Source of the DNA: Clostridiales bacterium
GTDB taxonomy: Bacteria; Bacillota; Clostridia; Oscillospirales; CAG-272
DNA: 64,000 nucleotides
NCBI GenBank assembly: GCA_012800735.1
Contig: JAAZIU010000025.1
Location: 62,001-126,000 of the forward strand
Reading direction: 5' to 3'
Shown here: positions 43,560-51,985 of the stretch, piece by piece
Layout of the letters: every line of letters starts with the position of its first letter
Position numbering within the stretch: position 1 is the first letter of the stretch
Position numbers and translations under genes: made by a program
Notes under the pieces: model-generated
What the model was told of the DNA's origin: nothing
The model's input: the letters and a program-made list of their open reading frames with translations, nothing else
Databases searched by the model: none

Positions 43560-44939
43560 ATGTTTCAGGGATTAACCGAAAAACTGACTGCCGCCTTCAA
43601 ATCCTTCCGCGGCAAGGGTAAAATCACCGAAAAAGACGTCAAGGCGGGAATGCGTGAGATAAGGCTCGCGCTGCTTGAAGCCGACGTCAACTATAAAGTT
43701 GTAAAGGACTTTGTAAACAACATCACCGAACGGGCAGTCGGGGCCGAAGTTTTAGAGTCGCTCGTGCCTTCGCAGCAGATCGTCAAGATCGTAAACGAGG
43801 AGCTGACGGCGCTGATGGGAACAACTCATGCGAAACTCGCCGTTTCGCCGAAGCCGCCGACTGTGATAATGCTGTGCGGTCTTCAGGGCGCCGGTAAAAC
43901 CACCCATTGCGCAAAGCTCGCCGGACTGCTCAAAAAGGACGGCAAGCGCCCGCTTCTCGTCGCCTGCGACGTATACCGACCGGCCGCTATTAAGCAGCTT
44001 GAAGTAGTCGGCGAACAGGTGGGAGTACCGGTGTTTAAGATCGAGGGAAACAACAATCCGGTCGCCATCGCGGCGGCGGGCGTTGAATACGCTCAAAAAA
44101 ACGACTTGAATACCGTTTTTATCGATACCGCCGGACGGCTTGAGATCGACGAGATACTGATGAAAGAGCTTCGCGATATCAAAGACTCCGTCCATCCGCA
44201 TGAAATTCTTCTTGTTGTCGACGCGATGCTGGGACAGGACGCGGTAAACGTCGCCGAAACTTTTAACAATCAGCTTGACATTTCAGGCGTCATTTTAACA
44301 AAACTCGACGGCGATACCCGAGGCGGAGCGGCGCTTTCGGTAAGATATGTCACCCAAAAACCGATTAAATACGTCGGCGTCGGAGAAAAGCTGGATGCTA
44401 TCGAGCCTTTCCATCCCGACCGGATGGCTTCGAGGATATTGGGTATGGGCGACGTCCTTTCGCTCATAGAAAAAGCCGAACAGCAATACGACGCGAAAAA
44501 GGCCGCCGAGCTTGAGGAAAAGATCCGCGCTTCCGAATTTACCCTTGATGACTTCATGGACCAGTTCCGACAGATAAAGAACTTAGGCTCGATGGAGCAG
44601 ATTATGGGAATGCTTCCCGGCATGAACACCGCGGCTATGAAGGATGTCAAATTCGATGAGCGGGCTCTTGACCGGACGGAAGCGATAATTAAATCGATGA
44701 CTCCGCTGGAGCGCAGAAAACCCAATATCATAGATATGTCGCGAAAGAGACGCATCGCTCTGGGTTCGGGCAACAGCGTAGACGATGTCAACCGCCTGCT
44801 GAAGCAGTTTGAACAGATAAAGAAGCTGATGAAGCAGATGACCGGCGGAAACATGGGCGCTATGCAAGGTATGATGCCCGGCTTCAACAGGAGCAAAAGC
44901 AGAGGAAAGAGCAAGAATCGGCGCCGCTTCAGACGCTGA
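43560..44939 (+). CDS. ffh: Signal recognition particle protein Ffh
   Basis: 459-residue SRP GTPase that targets nascent membrane proteins to FtsY and the translocon. The N domain is followed by the G domain (GLQGAGKTT 107-115; DTAGRL; TKLDGDTRGG) and a Met-rich M domain (MEQIMGMLPGMN, RKRRIALGSGNSVDDVNRLL) with a basic tail. The ATG at 43560 matches the family start, yet no Shine-Dalgarno site is visible in the AT-rich 31 bp after ylxM. Confidence 0.96.
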   Translation: MFQGLTEKLTAAFKSFRGKGKITEKDVKAGMREIRLALLEADVNYKVVKDFVNNITERAVGAEVLESLVPSQQIVKIVNEELTALMGTTHAKLAVSPKPPTVIMLCGLQGAGKTTHCAKLAGLLKKDGKRPLLVACDVYRPAAIKQLEVVGEQVGVPVFKIEGNNNPVAIAAAGVEYAQKNDLNTVFIDTAGRLEIDEILMKELRDIKDSVHPHEILLVVDAMLGQDAVNVAETFNNQLDISGVILTKLDGDTRGGAALSVRYVTQKPIKYVGVGEKLDAIEPFHPDRMASRILGMGDVLSLIEKAEQQYDAKKAAELEEKIRASEFTLDDFMDQFRQIKNLGSMEQIMGMLPGMNTAAMKDVKFDERALDRTEAIIKSMTPLERRKPNIIDMSRKRRIALGSGNSVDDVNRLLKQFEQIKKLMKQMTGGNMGAMQGMMPGFNRSKSRGKSKNRRRFRR

Positions 44940-45016
44940 ACTCATATTATACGCTTAATTTTATATTAAATATAAAATCTAAAATTTAAAAATATTTTCC
45001 GGAGGAAAACAAAAAA

Positions 45017-45262
45017 ATGGCTGTCAAAATACGTCTTAAAAGATGCGGAGCAAAGAAGAAGCCCTTCTACCGCGTTGTCGTAGCAGACTCACGCACCAAC
45101 CGCAGCGCGTTCATCGACGAGATCGGTTACTTTGATCCCCTGACCGAGCCGGTAAACATTAATATCGATTCCGAAAAGGCAAACAAGTGGCTCGAGAACG
45201 GCGCTCAGCCGACCGCGACCGCAAAAGCGCTGCTGAAGAAAGTTGGTATAATTGAAAAATAA
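45017..45262 (+). CDS. rpsP: 30S ribosomal protein S16
   Basis: 81 residues, with the full S16 pattern: [35 protein letters not shown] and WLENGAQPT. The ribosome site is CCGGAGGA. It follows ffh by 77 bp and precedes khpA, the usual ffh-rpsP-khpA block. Confidence 0.97.
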   Translation: MAVKIRLKRCGAKKKPFYRVVVADSRTNRSAFIDEIGYFDPLTEPVNINIDSEKANKWLENGAQPTATAKALLKKVGIIEK

Positions 45263-45342
45263 CCGCCAACCGGTTAAAATAAAATCCGCCGCGCCGAAAG
45301 GCTTTGCGGATACGCTCCCAAATACAGATTCGGAGGCTATAA

Positions 45343-45579
45343 ATGGTTGATTTACAGCTTGTGCTGACCGATATAGCCAAGGCTATAGTCGATGATCCGA
45401 ACCAGGTCAAAGTCACCCAGACATCTAAAGGCAAAGTTACCGAGCTAACGCTCACTGTCGCTCCCGATGAAATGGGAAAGGTGATCGGCCGCCGCGGTCG
45501 TATCGCGCTTGCGATACGCAACGTAATGAAGGCTGCCGCCAATGTTGATAACCGTCAGGTCACGGTTGAGATCAAATAA
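45343..45579 (+). CDS. khpA: KH-domain RNA-binding protein KhpA
   Basis: 78-residue single KH domain protein with the GxxG loop G-R-R-G (49-52) and VTVEIK end. KhpA pairs with KhpB/Jag to bind RNAs that affect cell division and wall growth. It lies 80 bp after rpsP and is followed by a terminator. Confidence 0.93.
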   Translation: MVDLQLVLTDIAKAIVDDPNQVKVTQTSKGKVTELTLTVAPDEMGKVIGRRGRIALAIRNVMKAAANVDNRQVTVEIK

Positions 45580-45584
45580 GCAAA

Positions 45585-45615
45585 ACCGTTCCAAAACAGG
45601 AACGGTCTTTTTTTC
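45585..45615 (+). terminator. Terminator of the ffh-rpsP-khpA unit
   Basis: Stem ACCGTTCC / GGAACGGT (45585-45592, 45599-45606), loop AAAACA, then C and a run of eight T. Confidence 0.92.
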
Positions 45616-45620
45616 GTTTT

Positions 45621-46508
45621 TTATTCGTCCGAATCGGATTCGTAATCGTAATCTTCCGGGCTTTCTTCGTCGTTTTTCTGCCCTCTGAAATGCTTTTTCG
45701 CCCGGGCAAACGACGAGCCGGAAGTATATCCGACCATTCGGGCTGCTTCTTCTACCGTCATACCTCCGCGGATATACAGCTGCGCCATAGATAACCGGTA
45801 TTCGCGGATATAGCGCCCTATCGAGATGGAGACGGTGTCGGCAAATAGGACTCCCATATAAACCGAGCTTACTCCTCCCGCGACAGCCGCTGAGGAGCGG
45901 GTTACATGCGGCAGATCGCGTTTTATCTCTTTGAGCGCATTAATCACGCGTGTGTCAGAAAGAAGCGGGATTTCAAGTGCCTGTGGCGCGTAATCGACAA
46001 GCCCCTTCGCGGCGCTTCGGCAGCCGCTGAGGACGCAGTCGCTTTCGCCTTCGGTATAATATTTTACATACAGCTCCCTTACCAGCTCAAGGTAACACCC
46101 GATATCCCGCCTGCGACCAAGCGGAGTGACATATACCTTGCCGGACGGCACCGCCGGACGGCTCGTGAGGTAGTCGACATACATAAATCTTGAGCCGTCA
46201 AGCTCTCTTGAGCCGGCATGAATCTCCAGGCTGTTTTGCGGTCTCGGAGCGATAAAAACGATAAGACCGTCTTCTCCTCCGTCAAGTTTTCTTACAAGCT
46301 GCTTGCCGTCATCTTCGTATAAAAGGTCGATTTTGCTTCCGGCAAACACATATATAAGACGACAGGCGATGGTACCGAGTCCGCGGCCGCCGAAGTTCAT
46401 AAGCTCCTTGTCCGCCAAATCGCTGATGCCGCCGACGGAGGCTTCTCCGAAGCGGAGTATTACGGTATCCGCTCCGTTTGTTTCAAAGCTTGACGCCCAG
46501 GCTGACAT
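45621..46508 (-). CDS. AraC-family transcriptional regulator, atypical
   Basis: 295 residues. The N-terminal ~190 residues look like a ligand-sensing beta domain (VILRFGEASVGGISD, GLIVFIAPRPQNSLEIH). The C-terminal part has an AraC-type double helix-turn-helix (VYMGVLFADTVSISIGRYIREYRLSMAQLYIRGGMTVEEAARMVGYTSGSSFARAKKHF). It ends in an acidic Asp/Glu/Ser/Tyr tail. It lies 18 bp downstream of aroK in one operon. The regulated genes are unknown; nearby glycan genes are possible targets. Confidence 0.75.
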   Translation of the reverse strand: MSAWASSFETNGADTVILRFGEASVGGISDLADKELMNFGGRGLGTIACRLIYVFAGSKIDLLYEDDGKQLVRKLDGGEDGLIVFIAPRPQNSLEIHAGSRELDGSRFMYVDYLTSRPAVPSGKVYVTPLGRRRDIGCYLELVRELYVKYYTEGESDCVLSGCRSAAKGLVDYAPQALEIPLLSDTRVINALKEIKRDLPHVTRSSAAVAGGVSSVYMGVLFADTVSISIGRYIREYRLSMAQLYIRGGMTVEEAARMVGYTSGSSFARAKKHFRGQKNDEESPEDYDYESDSDE

Positions 46509-46526
46509 AGCTTACCTCTTTCACGT

Positions 46527-47069
46527 TTATTCCCGCAATTTTGCTTTAAATGCCGAGAGGCGGCTCAGCAAAAGGGCGCAACAGCCCTCTGCATTAAGCT
46601 CTCCGCATTCGGCTCTTATATCTGCGTTTTTTATGTAAAGCTCGCGACGTTTTTCATAAACGCCGCGCAGCGACTGATCGTCTCCGAGCGCTACTCCCCG
46701 GGCTCTGAGTCCTTCAAGACCGCCTATTCGTTCTTCGAGAAGGTTTAAGGGGACATCGAGCCAGACGGAAATTCCTCCGGATTTTAGCGAGTCGATGACT
46801 CCTTCGCGGCAGACTGCCGATCCGCCGGTTGCGATTACGGCGCCTCTGATATTCAAAGAAAGCAGAATTTCTGCTTCGTAATCTAAAAAGCCGTCGGTTC
46901 CGCGATGGCTTATAATGTCTTTAAGCAGCATGCCGGCGCGGCGCTGAATTAAAAGGTCGGTATCGGTAAAATCAGCGCCCAAAGCTTTTGCCAGCAGCAC
47001 TCCTATCGTGCTTTTTCCGCTGCCCGGCATTCCTATCAGTATTATATTGCCTTCTTTTATATCCGTCAT
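46527..47069 (-). CDS. aroK: Shikimate kinase
   Basis: 180-residue P-loop kinase phosphorylating shikimate in chorismate synthesis. Walker A is GMPGSGKS (13-20); FTDTDLLIQRRAG and IISHRGTDGFLDYEAEIL match the shikimate-binding region; VIATGGSAV and WLDVPLNLLEERI follow. No other aro gene is nearby. Its own consensus promoter lies ~30 bp upstream. Confidence 0.9.
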   Translation of the reverse strand: MTDIKEGNIILIGMPGSGKSTIGVLLAKALGADFTDTDLLIQRRAGMLLKDIISHRGTDGFLDYEAEILLSLNIRGAVIATGGSAVCREGVIDSLKSGGISVWLDVPLNLLEERIGGLEGLRARGVALGDDQSLRGVYEKRRELYIKNADIRAECGELNAEGCCALLLSRLSAFKAKLRE

Positions 47070-47097
47070 TGACTAAATTCCTTATTATTTGGTTATT

Positions 47098-47126
47098 ATT
47101 ATACCATTCATAATGCGTTTTGTCAA
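47098..47126 (-). promoter_or_regulatory. Promoter of the aroK-AraC operon
   Basis: Minus strand TTGACA (47121-47126), 17-bp spacer, TATAAT (47098-47103). Confidence 0.85.
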
Positions 47127-47261
47127 GCTTATATGTTAACTTATCTTTAGTATATCAACAGATTCGCCGAACGGTTTTTTCTTTTGTATCTTCAGCTTTG
47201 CCGTATTATTACATTTTGTCAGAATCAGAACAGTCTTTTACAAATGAGTTTCTTGTTATTG

Positions 47262-47290
47262 TTGACTTTGACTCACTTTTGTGTTAGAAT
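47262..47290 (+). promoter_or_regulatory. Promoter of the EamA-MBOAT-fucosidase unit
   Basis: TTGACT (47262-47267), 17-bp spacer, TAGAAT (47285-47290) preceded by TGT (extended -10). Confidence 0.7.
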
Positions 47291-47341
47291 ATTTCTCAGA
47301 GTTACGGCATCAAAAGAATATTGAATCGGCGGATCATTTAT

Positions 47342-48292
47342 ATGATAAATTATATAATCGTTTTATTCTCGGTAATTCTGCTCGCCCTCCAGTTTTCGGC
47401 GACCAAATTTTATCAGCTCAAGTATGGCGCCGGAGCTGTTTCGGCAACGCGTTTCAACGTTATAGTGCGCGGCATTACCTCCCTCGTTTTCCTGTCGGCT
47501 TCGCTGATATCGCTCGGAAGACTCGGCTTTTCGGGCGTATCGGTTCTATATGCGGCACTGATTGCCTTATTCTGCGTAACATATACCCTTTTGGGATTTA
47601 TAATAATGAAGCTCGGACCGGTTTCGGTCTATATGATGTTTTTGATGAGCGGCGGAATGCTGCTCCCATGGCTTTTCGGAGTCTTTTATCTCGACGAACC
47701 CGCCAACGCCGCAAGGATAGTCGGACTTGTTCTTATGCTTGTCTCTCTGTTGCTGCCGCTGCTTGACAGCCGCACAGAGGGTCAGACAAAGAAAATAAAA
47801 GGCAGCTACTGGGTTCTTTGCGCCTTTGTTTTTCTTTTAAACGGCGGGGTGTCAATCTTTTCAAAGCTGCATCAGGTAAGCGCGGCTGAAACGGTTGAAA
47901 CCATTGAATTCGTCTTCCTTGCAAATCTGTGCAATTTTATCATCTCCGGTACTGCGCTGGCTGTTTCTCTCCTTCGGGGTAAGAAAAATCCCCCGGAAGC
48001 TCCGACGGAACCGACAGATAAGAACTATATAGGAAAAACCCTGAAACCGACGCTTACGCTGATGATTCCGGTCTGCGCCGTTACCGCCGTTCTTGACGGA
48101 AGCGCTTATTTTCTGCAGCTGCTTGGCGCGGCGAGGCTTGACGCCTCGGTGTTGTACCCGATGGTAACCGGCGGAACCATTGTGCTGAGCGCTGTCGCCG
48201 CCCGGATATTCTTCGGCGAAAAGCCGGGCAGATATTCTCTTGCCGGTCTTGCTTTAAGTTTTGCCGCAACTTTCCTGTTTCTTGCCGCATAA
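47342..48292 (+). CDS. EamA/DMT-family transporter
   Basis: 316-residue integral membrane protein with about ten hydrophobic helices in two halves, the drug/metabolite transporter layout. A soluble loop (~160-170 and ~205-230) separates the halves; GAARLDASVLYPMVTGGTIVLSAVAARIFFGEKPG near the end is typical. The substrate is unknown. The ATG at 47342 is preferred to a TTG 21 bp upstream. It lies 27 bp before the MBOAT gene. Confidence 0.85.
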   Translation: MINYIIVLFSVILLALQFSATKFYQLKYGAGAVSATRFNVIVRGITSLVFLSASLISLGRLGFSGVSVLYAALIALFCVTYTLLGFIIMKLGPVSVYMMFLMSGGMLLPWLFGVFYLDEPANAARIVGLVLMLVSLLLPLLDSRTEGQTKKIKGSYWVLCAFVFLLNGGVSIFSKLHQVSAAETVETIEFVFLANLCNFIISGTALAVSLLRGKKNPPEAPTEPTDKNYIGKTLKPTLTLMIPVCAVTAVLDGSAYFLQLLGAARLDASVLYPMVTGGTIVLSAVAARIFFGEKPGRYSLAGLALSFAATFLFLAA

Positions 48293-48319
48293 AAGTATAT
48301 TTAGTCAGAGGTAATTCGG

Positions 48320-49876
48320 ATGCTCTTCAATTCGGTAGAGTTTCTCATCTTCTTCCCTGTTGTCACCATTGTTTTTTTCCTGCTTCCGGAGCGGTTCCGC
48401 CGGTATTGGCTGCTGGCGGCTTCCTGCTTCTTTTACATGTCCTTTATCCCGTATTATATAATAATACTGTTGTTTACAACCTGCGTCGACTTCTTTGGCG
48501 CGCTTCTTATCGGAAAATATCACGACCGTCCCGAGCTGAAAAATTTCTTCTTTGCGCTCGCGCTGGGGCTTAATATCGGTCTTTTGGTATATTTCAAGTA
48601 TTTGGGGATGCTGGGCGGCACGTTCAATATTATCTCATCGGCTCTCGGCGGAGCTACTCTCACTGTTCCGGACGTTGTTCTGCCGATCGGAATATCCTTT
48701 CACACCTTCCAATCGATGGGATATCTTATCGACGCATATCGGGCAAATAAAGCTCCGGAGCGTAATTTCATTAATTTTAGCTTATTCCTTATGTTCTTCC
48801 CGCAGCTCGTCGCAGGTCCGATAGAGCGCTTCAACGAGCTTTCCGCGCAGCTAAAAAAGAGTCATCGCTTTACCTATGAAAACGTTTCGATAGGCGGCAG
48901 GATGATGCTCTGGGGCATGTTCAAAAAAGTCGCCGTCGCAGACAATCTCGCTAATATCTCTGATCTTGTTTTCGGAGATGTCGCCTCATACGCCGGCTGG
49001 CCGGCGATAATCGGTCTGCTATGCTTTACTGTTCAGATCTACTGCGACTTCTCGGGTTATTCGGATATTGCAAGGGGAGCGGCGAAGATCCTTGACATCC
49101 GGCTGATGGAGAACTTCAAAACTCCGTATTTTTCAACTTCTCCCGGCGAATTCTGGCGCAGATGGCATATATCTCTTTCGACATGGTTCCGCGACTACAT
49201 TTATTTCCCGATGGGCGGCAATCGGGTCAGCACTCCCCGATGGGTATTGAATAATATGGTGACGTTTGCCGTATCCGGCATCTGGCACGGCGCAAATTGG
49301 ACCTTCGCATTTTGGGGACTGCTCAACGGCGTTTTGGTAATCTCCGGCCGGTTGCTGCGTCCCATAGGCGATAAAATCGGAAAGCTTACCTCCGGCGCTT
49401 TGGGTTATGTTCCGCTGCCCGAGGGAGCAAAGTCACTCGATAAACTTCCGGCTGAAACGCAGGCGAAGATTATCGAAGCCCGCGGCGGGAAAGTTTGGGC
49501 GGCGATACGGCACATCCTCGCCCTTTGCTCTACTTTCTTTGTGATTTCGATAACCTGGATATTCTTCCGCGCCGACAACTTCCGCGACGCCTTTAAAATG
49601 TTCGGCAATATCTTCTTGGCTGACGCCGGTGATTTTTCCTCACTTCCGTCTGTCCGGCTCTGGGCGAGCGCGATCTGCACATTTTTGCTTATTGCGATTG
49701 AGTTTATCTTTACTTACACTCCGATTCAAAGTCATCTTGACAAGATAAGCCGGGGCGAAATCGTTTCATCGAAACGGGCTACCGCTCTCCGCCTTTTCTG
49801 CTATGCGGCAATTATAGCGGTTATTGTCCTGTTCGGAGCTTATGACAACCGAAGCTTTATCTACTTCCAGTTCTGA
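48320..49876 (+). CDS. MBOAT-family O-acyltransferase (AlgI/DltB/PatA-like)
   Basis: 518-residue polytopic membrane enzyme. Family marks are HTFQSMGYLIDAYR, FFPQLVAGPIERF, DFSGYSDIARGAAKILDIRLMENF, GEFWRRWHISLSTWFRDYIYFPMGGNR and GIWHGANWTFAFWG with the essential His323. Such proteins move acyl groups across the membrane to modify alginate, teichoic acid or peptidoglycan. No SGNH or DltD partner follows it; the SGNH/DUF4358 lipoproteins at 3.1-4.6 kb are a possible partner set. Confidence 0.92.
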   Translation: MLFNSVEFLIFFPVVTIVFFLLPERFRRYWLLAASCFFYMSFIPYYIIILLFTTCVDFFGALLIGKYHDRPELKNFFFALALGLNIGLLVYFKYLGMLGGTFNIISSALGGATLTVPDVVLPIGISFHTFQSMGYLIDAYRANKAPERNFINFSLFLMFFPQLVAGPIERFNELSAQLKKSHRFTYENVSIGGRMMLWGMFKKVAVADNLANISDLVFGDVASYAGWPAIIGLLCFTVQIYCDFSGYSDIARGAAKILDIRLMENFKTPYFSTSPGEFWRRWHISLSTWFRDYIYFPMGGNRVSTPRWVLNNMVTFAVSGIWHGANWTFAFWGLLNGVLVISGRLLRPIGDKIGKLTSGALGYVPLPEGAKSLDKLPAETQAKIIEARGGKVWAAIRHILALCSTFFVISITWIFFRADNFRDAFKMFGNIFLADAGDFSSLPSVRLWASAICTFLLIAIEFIFTYTPIQSHLDKISRGEIVSSKRATALRLFCYAAIIAVIVLFGAYDNRSFIYFQF

Positions 49877-49918
49877 TAATATTTTATTCGAAACGCATCA
49901 ACGGAAAGGAGTGCTCAA

Positions 49919-50911
49919 ATGACGCTTGAACAATCAAAAAAGTGGTTTAAAGAAGCCAGATACGGCATGATGATCCACTGGGGTCTTTACTCCCTCCCCG
50001 CCGGCGAATGGAAGGGCAGGAGGATGGAGGACATCGGAGAGTGGGCGATGCAGTATTTCCGCATCCCGCGCGCCGAATATCATGCGCTCGCCTCCGCTTT
50101 TAACCCGATACTCTTTGACGCGGAAAGCTGGGTAAAACTCGCCCTTGACGCCGGGATGAAATACATGGTGTTTACCTCAAAGCACCACGACGGATTCGCC
50201 ATGTACCGCTCGGAGGTATCGAAATACAACATCGCCGACGCAACTCCCTTCCGCCGCGATGTTGTGGCGGAGCTTGCAGAAGCCTGCTACAAGCACGGAC
50301 TTAAATTCGGACTTTACTATTCGCAGGACCTCGACTGGGATGAGCCGGACGGCGGCGGTTACAATACCGGAAAGACTTGGTGCGGCGGAAAGGCATGGTG
50401 GACAAACAACTGGGATTTTCCGGATAAAGATAAAAAGGACTTTTCCCGCTGCTTTGAGTCGAAGATAAAGCCGCAGGTAAAGGAAATTCTTACCAAATAC
50501 GGCGATCTTTGCCTTATTTGGTTCGACTGCCCGTTTACCATCACCCCGGAGCAGACGGATGAGCTGTATTCGATGGTACGCCGGTATCAACCCGGCTGTC
50601 TTGTCAATTCTCGCATCGGCAACGGACGCGGCGACTACACTTCCGCAGGCGACAACCAGATTCCCGACGACGACAAGGGAGAGATGCTGTTTGAAACCCC
50701 GGCGACTTTGAACGACACCTGGGGATTTAAATATTTCGACTCAAACTGGAAGGACGCAGCAAAGGTAAGGTCTTTGCGCAAGCACTTGAACGACCGCGGG
50801 ATCAACTACCTGCTGAACGTCGGTCCCGACGCGCTCGGACGGATTCCCGCTCCGGCGGAGGAAATACTCCGCGCTGCGGCCGATACATCTGCGGGCGAAA
50901 ACCGCAACTGA
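49919..50911 (+). CDS. GH29 alpha-L-fucosidase, short single-domain form
   Basis: 330 residues, shorter than most GH29 enzymes, which carry a C-terminal beta-sandwich. The barrel signatures are ARYGMMIHWGLYSLPAGEW, YMVFTSKHHDGFAMY, FGLYYSQDLDW and LIWFDCPF with the probable nucleophile Asp203; NYLLNVGPDALGRIP closes the domain. No signal peptide, so it likely acts on imported fucosylated oligosaccharides. A good AAAGGAG ribosome site lies upstream. Confidence 0.9.
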   Translation: MTLEQSKKWFKEARYGMMIHWGLYSLPAGEWKGRRMEDIGEWAMQYFRIPRAEYHALASAFNPILFDAESWVKLALDAGMKYMVFTSKHHDGFAMYRSEVSKYNIADATPFRRDVVAELAEACYKHGLKFGLYYSQDLDWDEPDGGGYNTGKTWCGGKAWWTNNWDFPDKDKKDFSRCFESKIKPQVKEILTKYGDLCLIWFDCPFTITPEQTDELYSMVRRYQPGCLVNSRIGNGRGDYTSAGDNQIPDDDKGEMLFETPATLNDTWGFKYFDSNWKDAAKVRSLRKHLNDRGINYLLNVGPDALGRIPAPAEEILRAAADTSAGENRN

Positions 50912-50959
50912 GCGTTTTAACGTATTTTCGGCACTTTAATTAATATTGAAGTCTTTGTA

Positions 50960-50999
50960 ATACACCATCATTATGTACAACTTTGGTGGTGTATTTTTG
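50960..50999 (+). terminator. Possible terminator after the fucosidase gene
   Basis: Stem ATACACCA / TGGTGTAT (50960-50967, 50987-50994) with a large loop, followed by TTTTG. Weak but suitably placed. Confidence 0.45.
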
Positions 51000-51097
51000 T
51001 CTGGCCTTTTCATCAACATTTAAAGTTTTCGTAATATCAGATTTCGGTTTGATTATTATAATTATATTAACGAATTCATAAAAACCGGAGGAAAACA

Positions 51098-51916
51098 TTG
51101 GATACATCGAATCTCGGAAAAACGCTTATCACTTGGCTGAGCGCCGCGGGAATCAAAAGTGTTATTGCTGTCATATTGCTTCCGATCGCATTTAAAATCA
51201 TAAACACCGTTGCCCGCAAGATTGAAGAAGTCAACGAAAAAAACCAAAAGATTGACAAAAACACAATGAAAACACTCACCGGATTTTTTAAAATTCTGGC
51301 AAAAATCATTGTGGTTCTCAGCCTTATCAGCTTCCTCGGCATAGATACCACCGCAATTTCGGCGTTGATTGCCTCTCTCGGCGTTGCGATCGGATTCGCA
51401 TTGAACGGAACGCTTTCAAATTTTGCCGGAGGGCTGCTTTTAGTAATTACCCGCCCGTTCAAAGTCGGGGATTTCGTTGAGCTCTGCGGACATATCGGTA
51501 TAATAGAAGAAATCCGCATAGTCTACACCAAAATTGTCACCCTTGACAACCGTGTAGTCTCAATTCCGAACGGCGCCGCGTCAACCACAAACATAGTCAA
51601 TTTTACGGCAAAAGAGCTGCGCAGAGTCGATGTTTCTTTTCAAATTTCTCAGTATACCGATCACAAAAAAGTTATTGAATGTATAAACGAAGTTATAAAA
51701 AAAGAGCCTCTTGTCAATCAGGAGGCAAACAACATAGTAAGGGTTGTTTCGATTTCCGAAGCTTGTCTGGAAATAAGCTGCTGGGCTTGGTGTAAAAGCA
51801 GAGACTATTTGACGGTTAAGTTCAACCTTAACGAAAATGTCAAGGAGGCTTTGACGGAAGCGGGAATAATGCTTTATCAAAAGCATCTTGACATCAACAT
51901 GACAACCGTTGAATAA
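51098..51916 (+). CDS. Small-conductance mechanosensitive channel (MscS family)
   Basis: 272-residue membrane channel that releases solutes on osmotic downshift. Three hydrophobic helices end in the pore-lining helix (ISALIASLGVAIGFALNGTLSNFAGGLLLVITRPF), followed by the beta domain GDFVELCGHIGIIEEIRIVYTKIVTLDNRVVSIPNG. The start is TTG at 51098, fixed by CCGGAGGA just upstream. It is separated from the fucosidase gene by 186 bp and ends at a convergent terminator. Confidence 0.92.
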   Translation: MDTSNLGKTLITWLSAAGIKSVIAVILLPIAFKIINTVARKIEEVNEKNQKIDKNTMKTLTGFFKILAKIIVVLSLISFLGIDTTAISALIASLGVAIGFALNGTLSNFAGGLLLVITRPFKVGDFVELCGHIGIIEEIRIVYTKIVTLDNRVVSIPNGAASTTNIVNFTAKELRRVDVSFQISQYTDHKKVIECINEVIKKEPLVNQEANNIVRVVSISEACLEISCWAWCKSRDYLTVKFNLNENVKEALTEAGIMLYQKHLDINMTTVE

Positions 51917-51944
51917 TAATACCCGAAATCCGGGGAACGATATA

Positions 51945-51985
51945 CCCCCTGTCTGCTTGACAGGGGGCATATCGCTTTTATTTTT
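51945..51985 (+). terminator. Terminator between mscS and ppk1
   Basis: Stem CCCCCTGTC / GACAGGGGG (51945-51953, 51959-51967), loop TGCTT, followed after a few bases by a T-rich stretch. It separates convergent genes. Confidence 0.75.
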
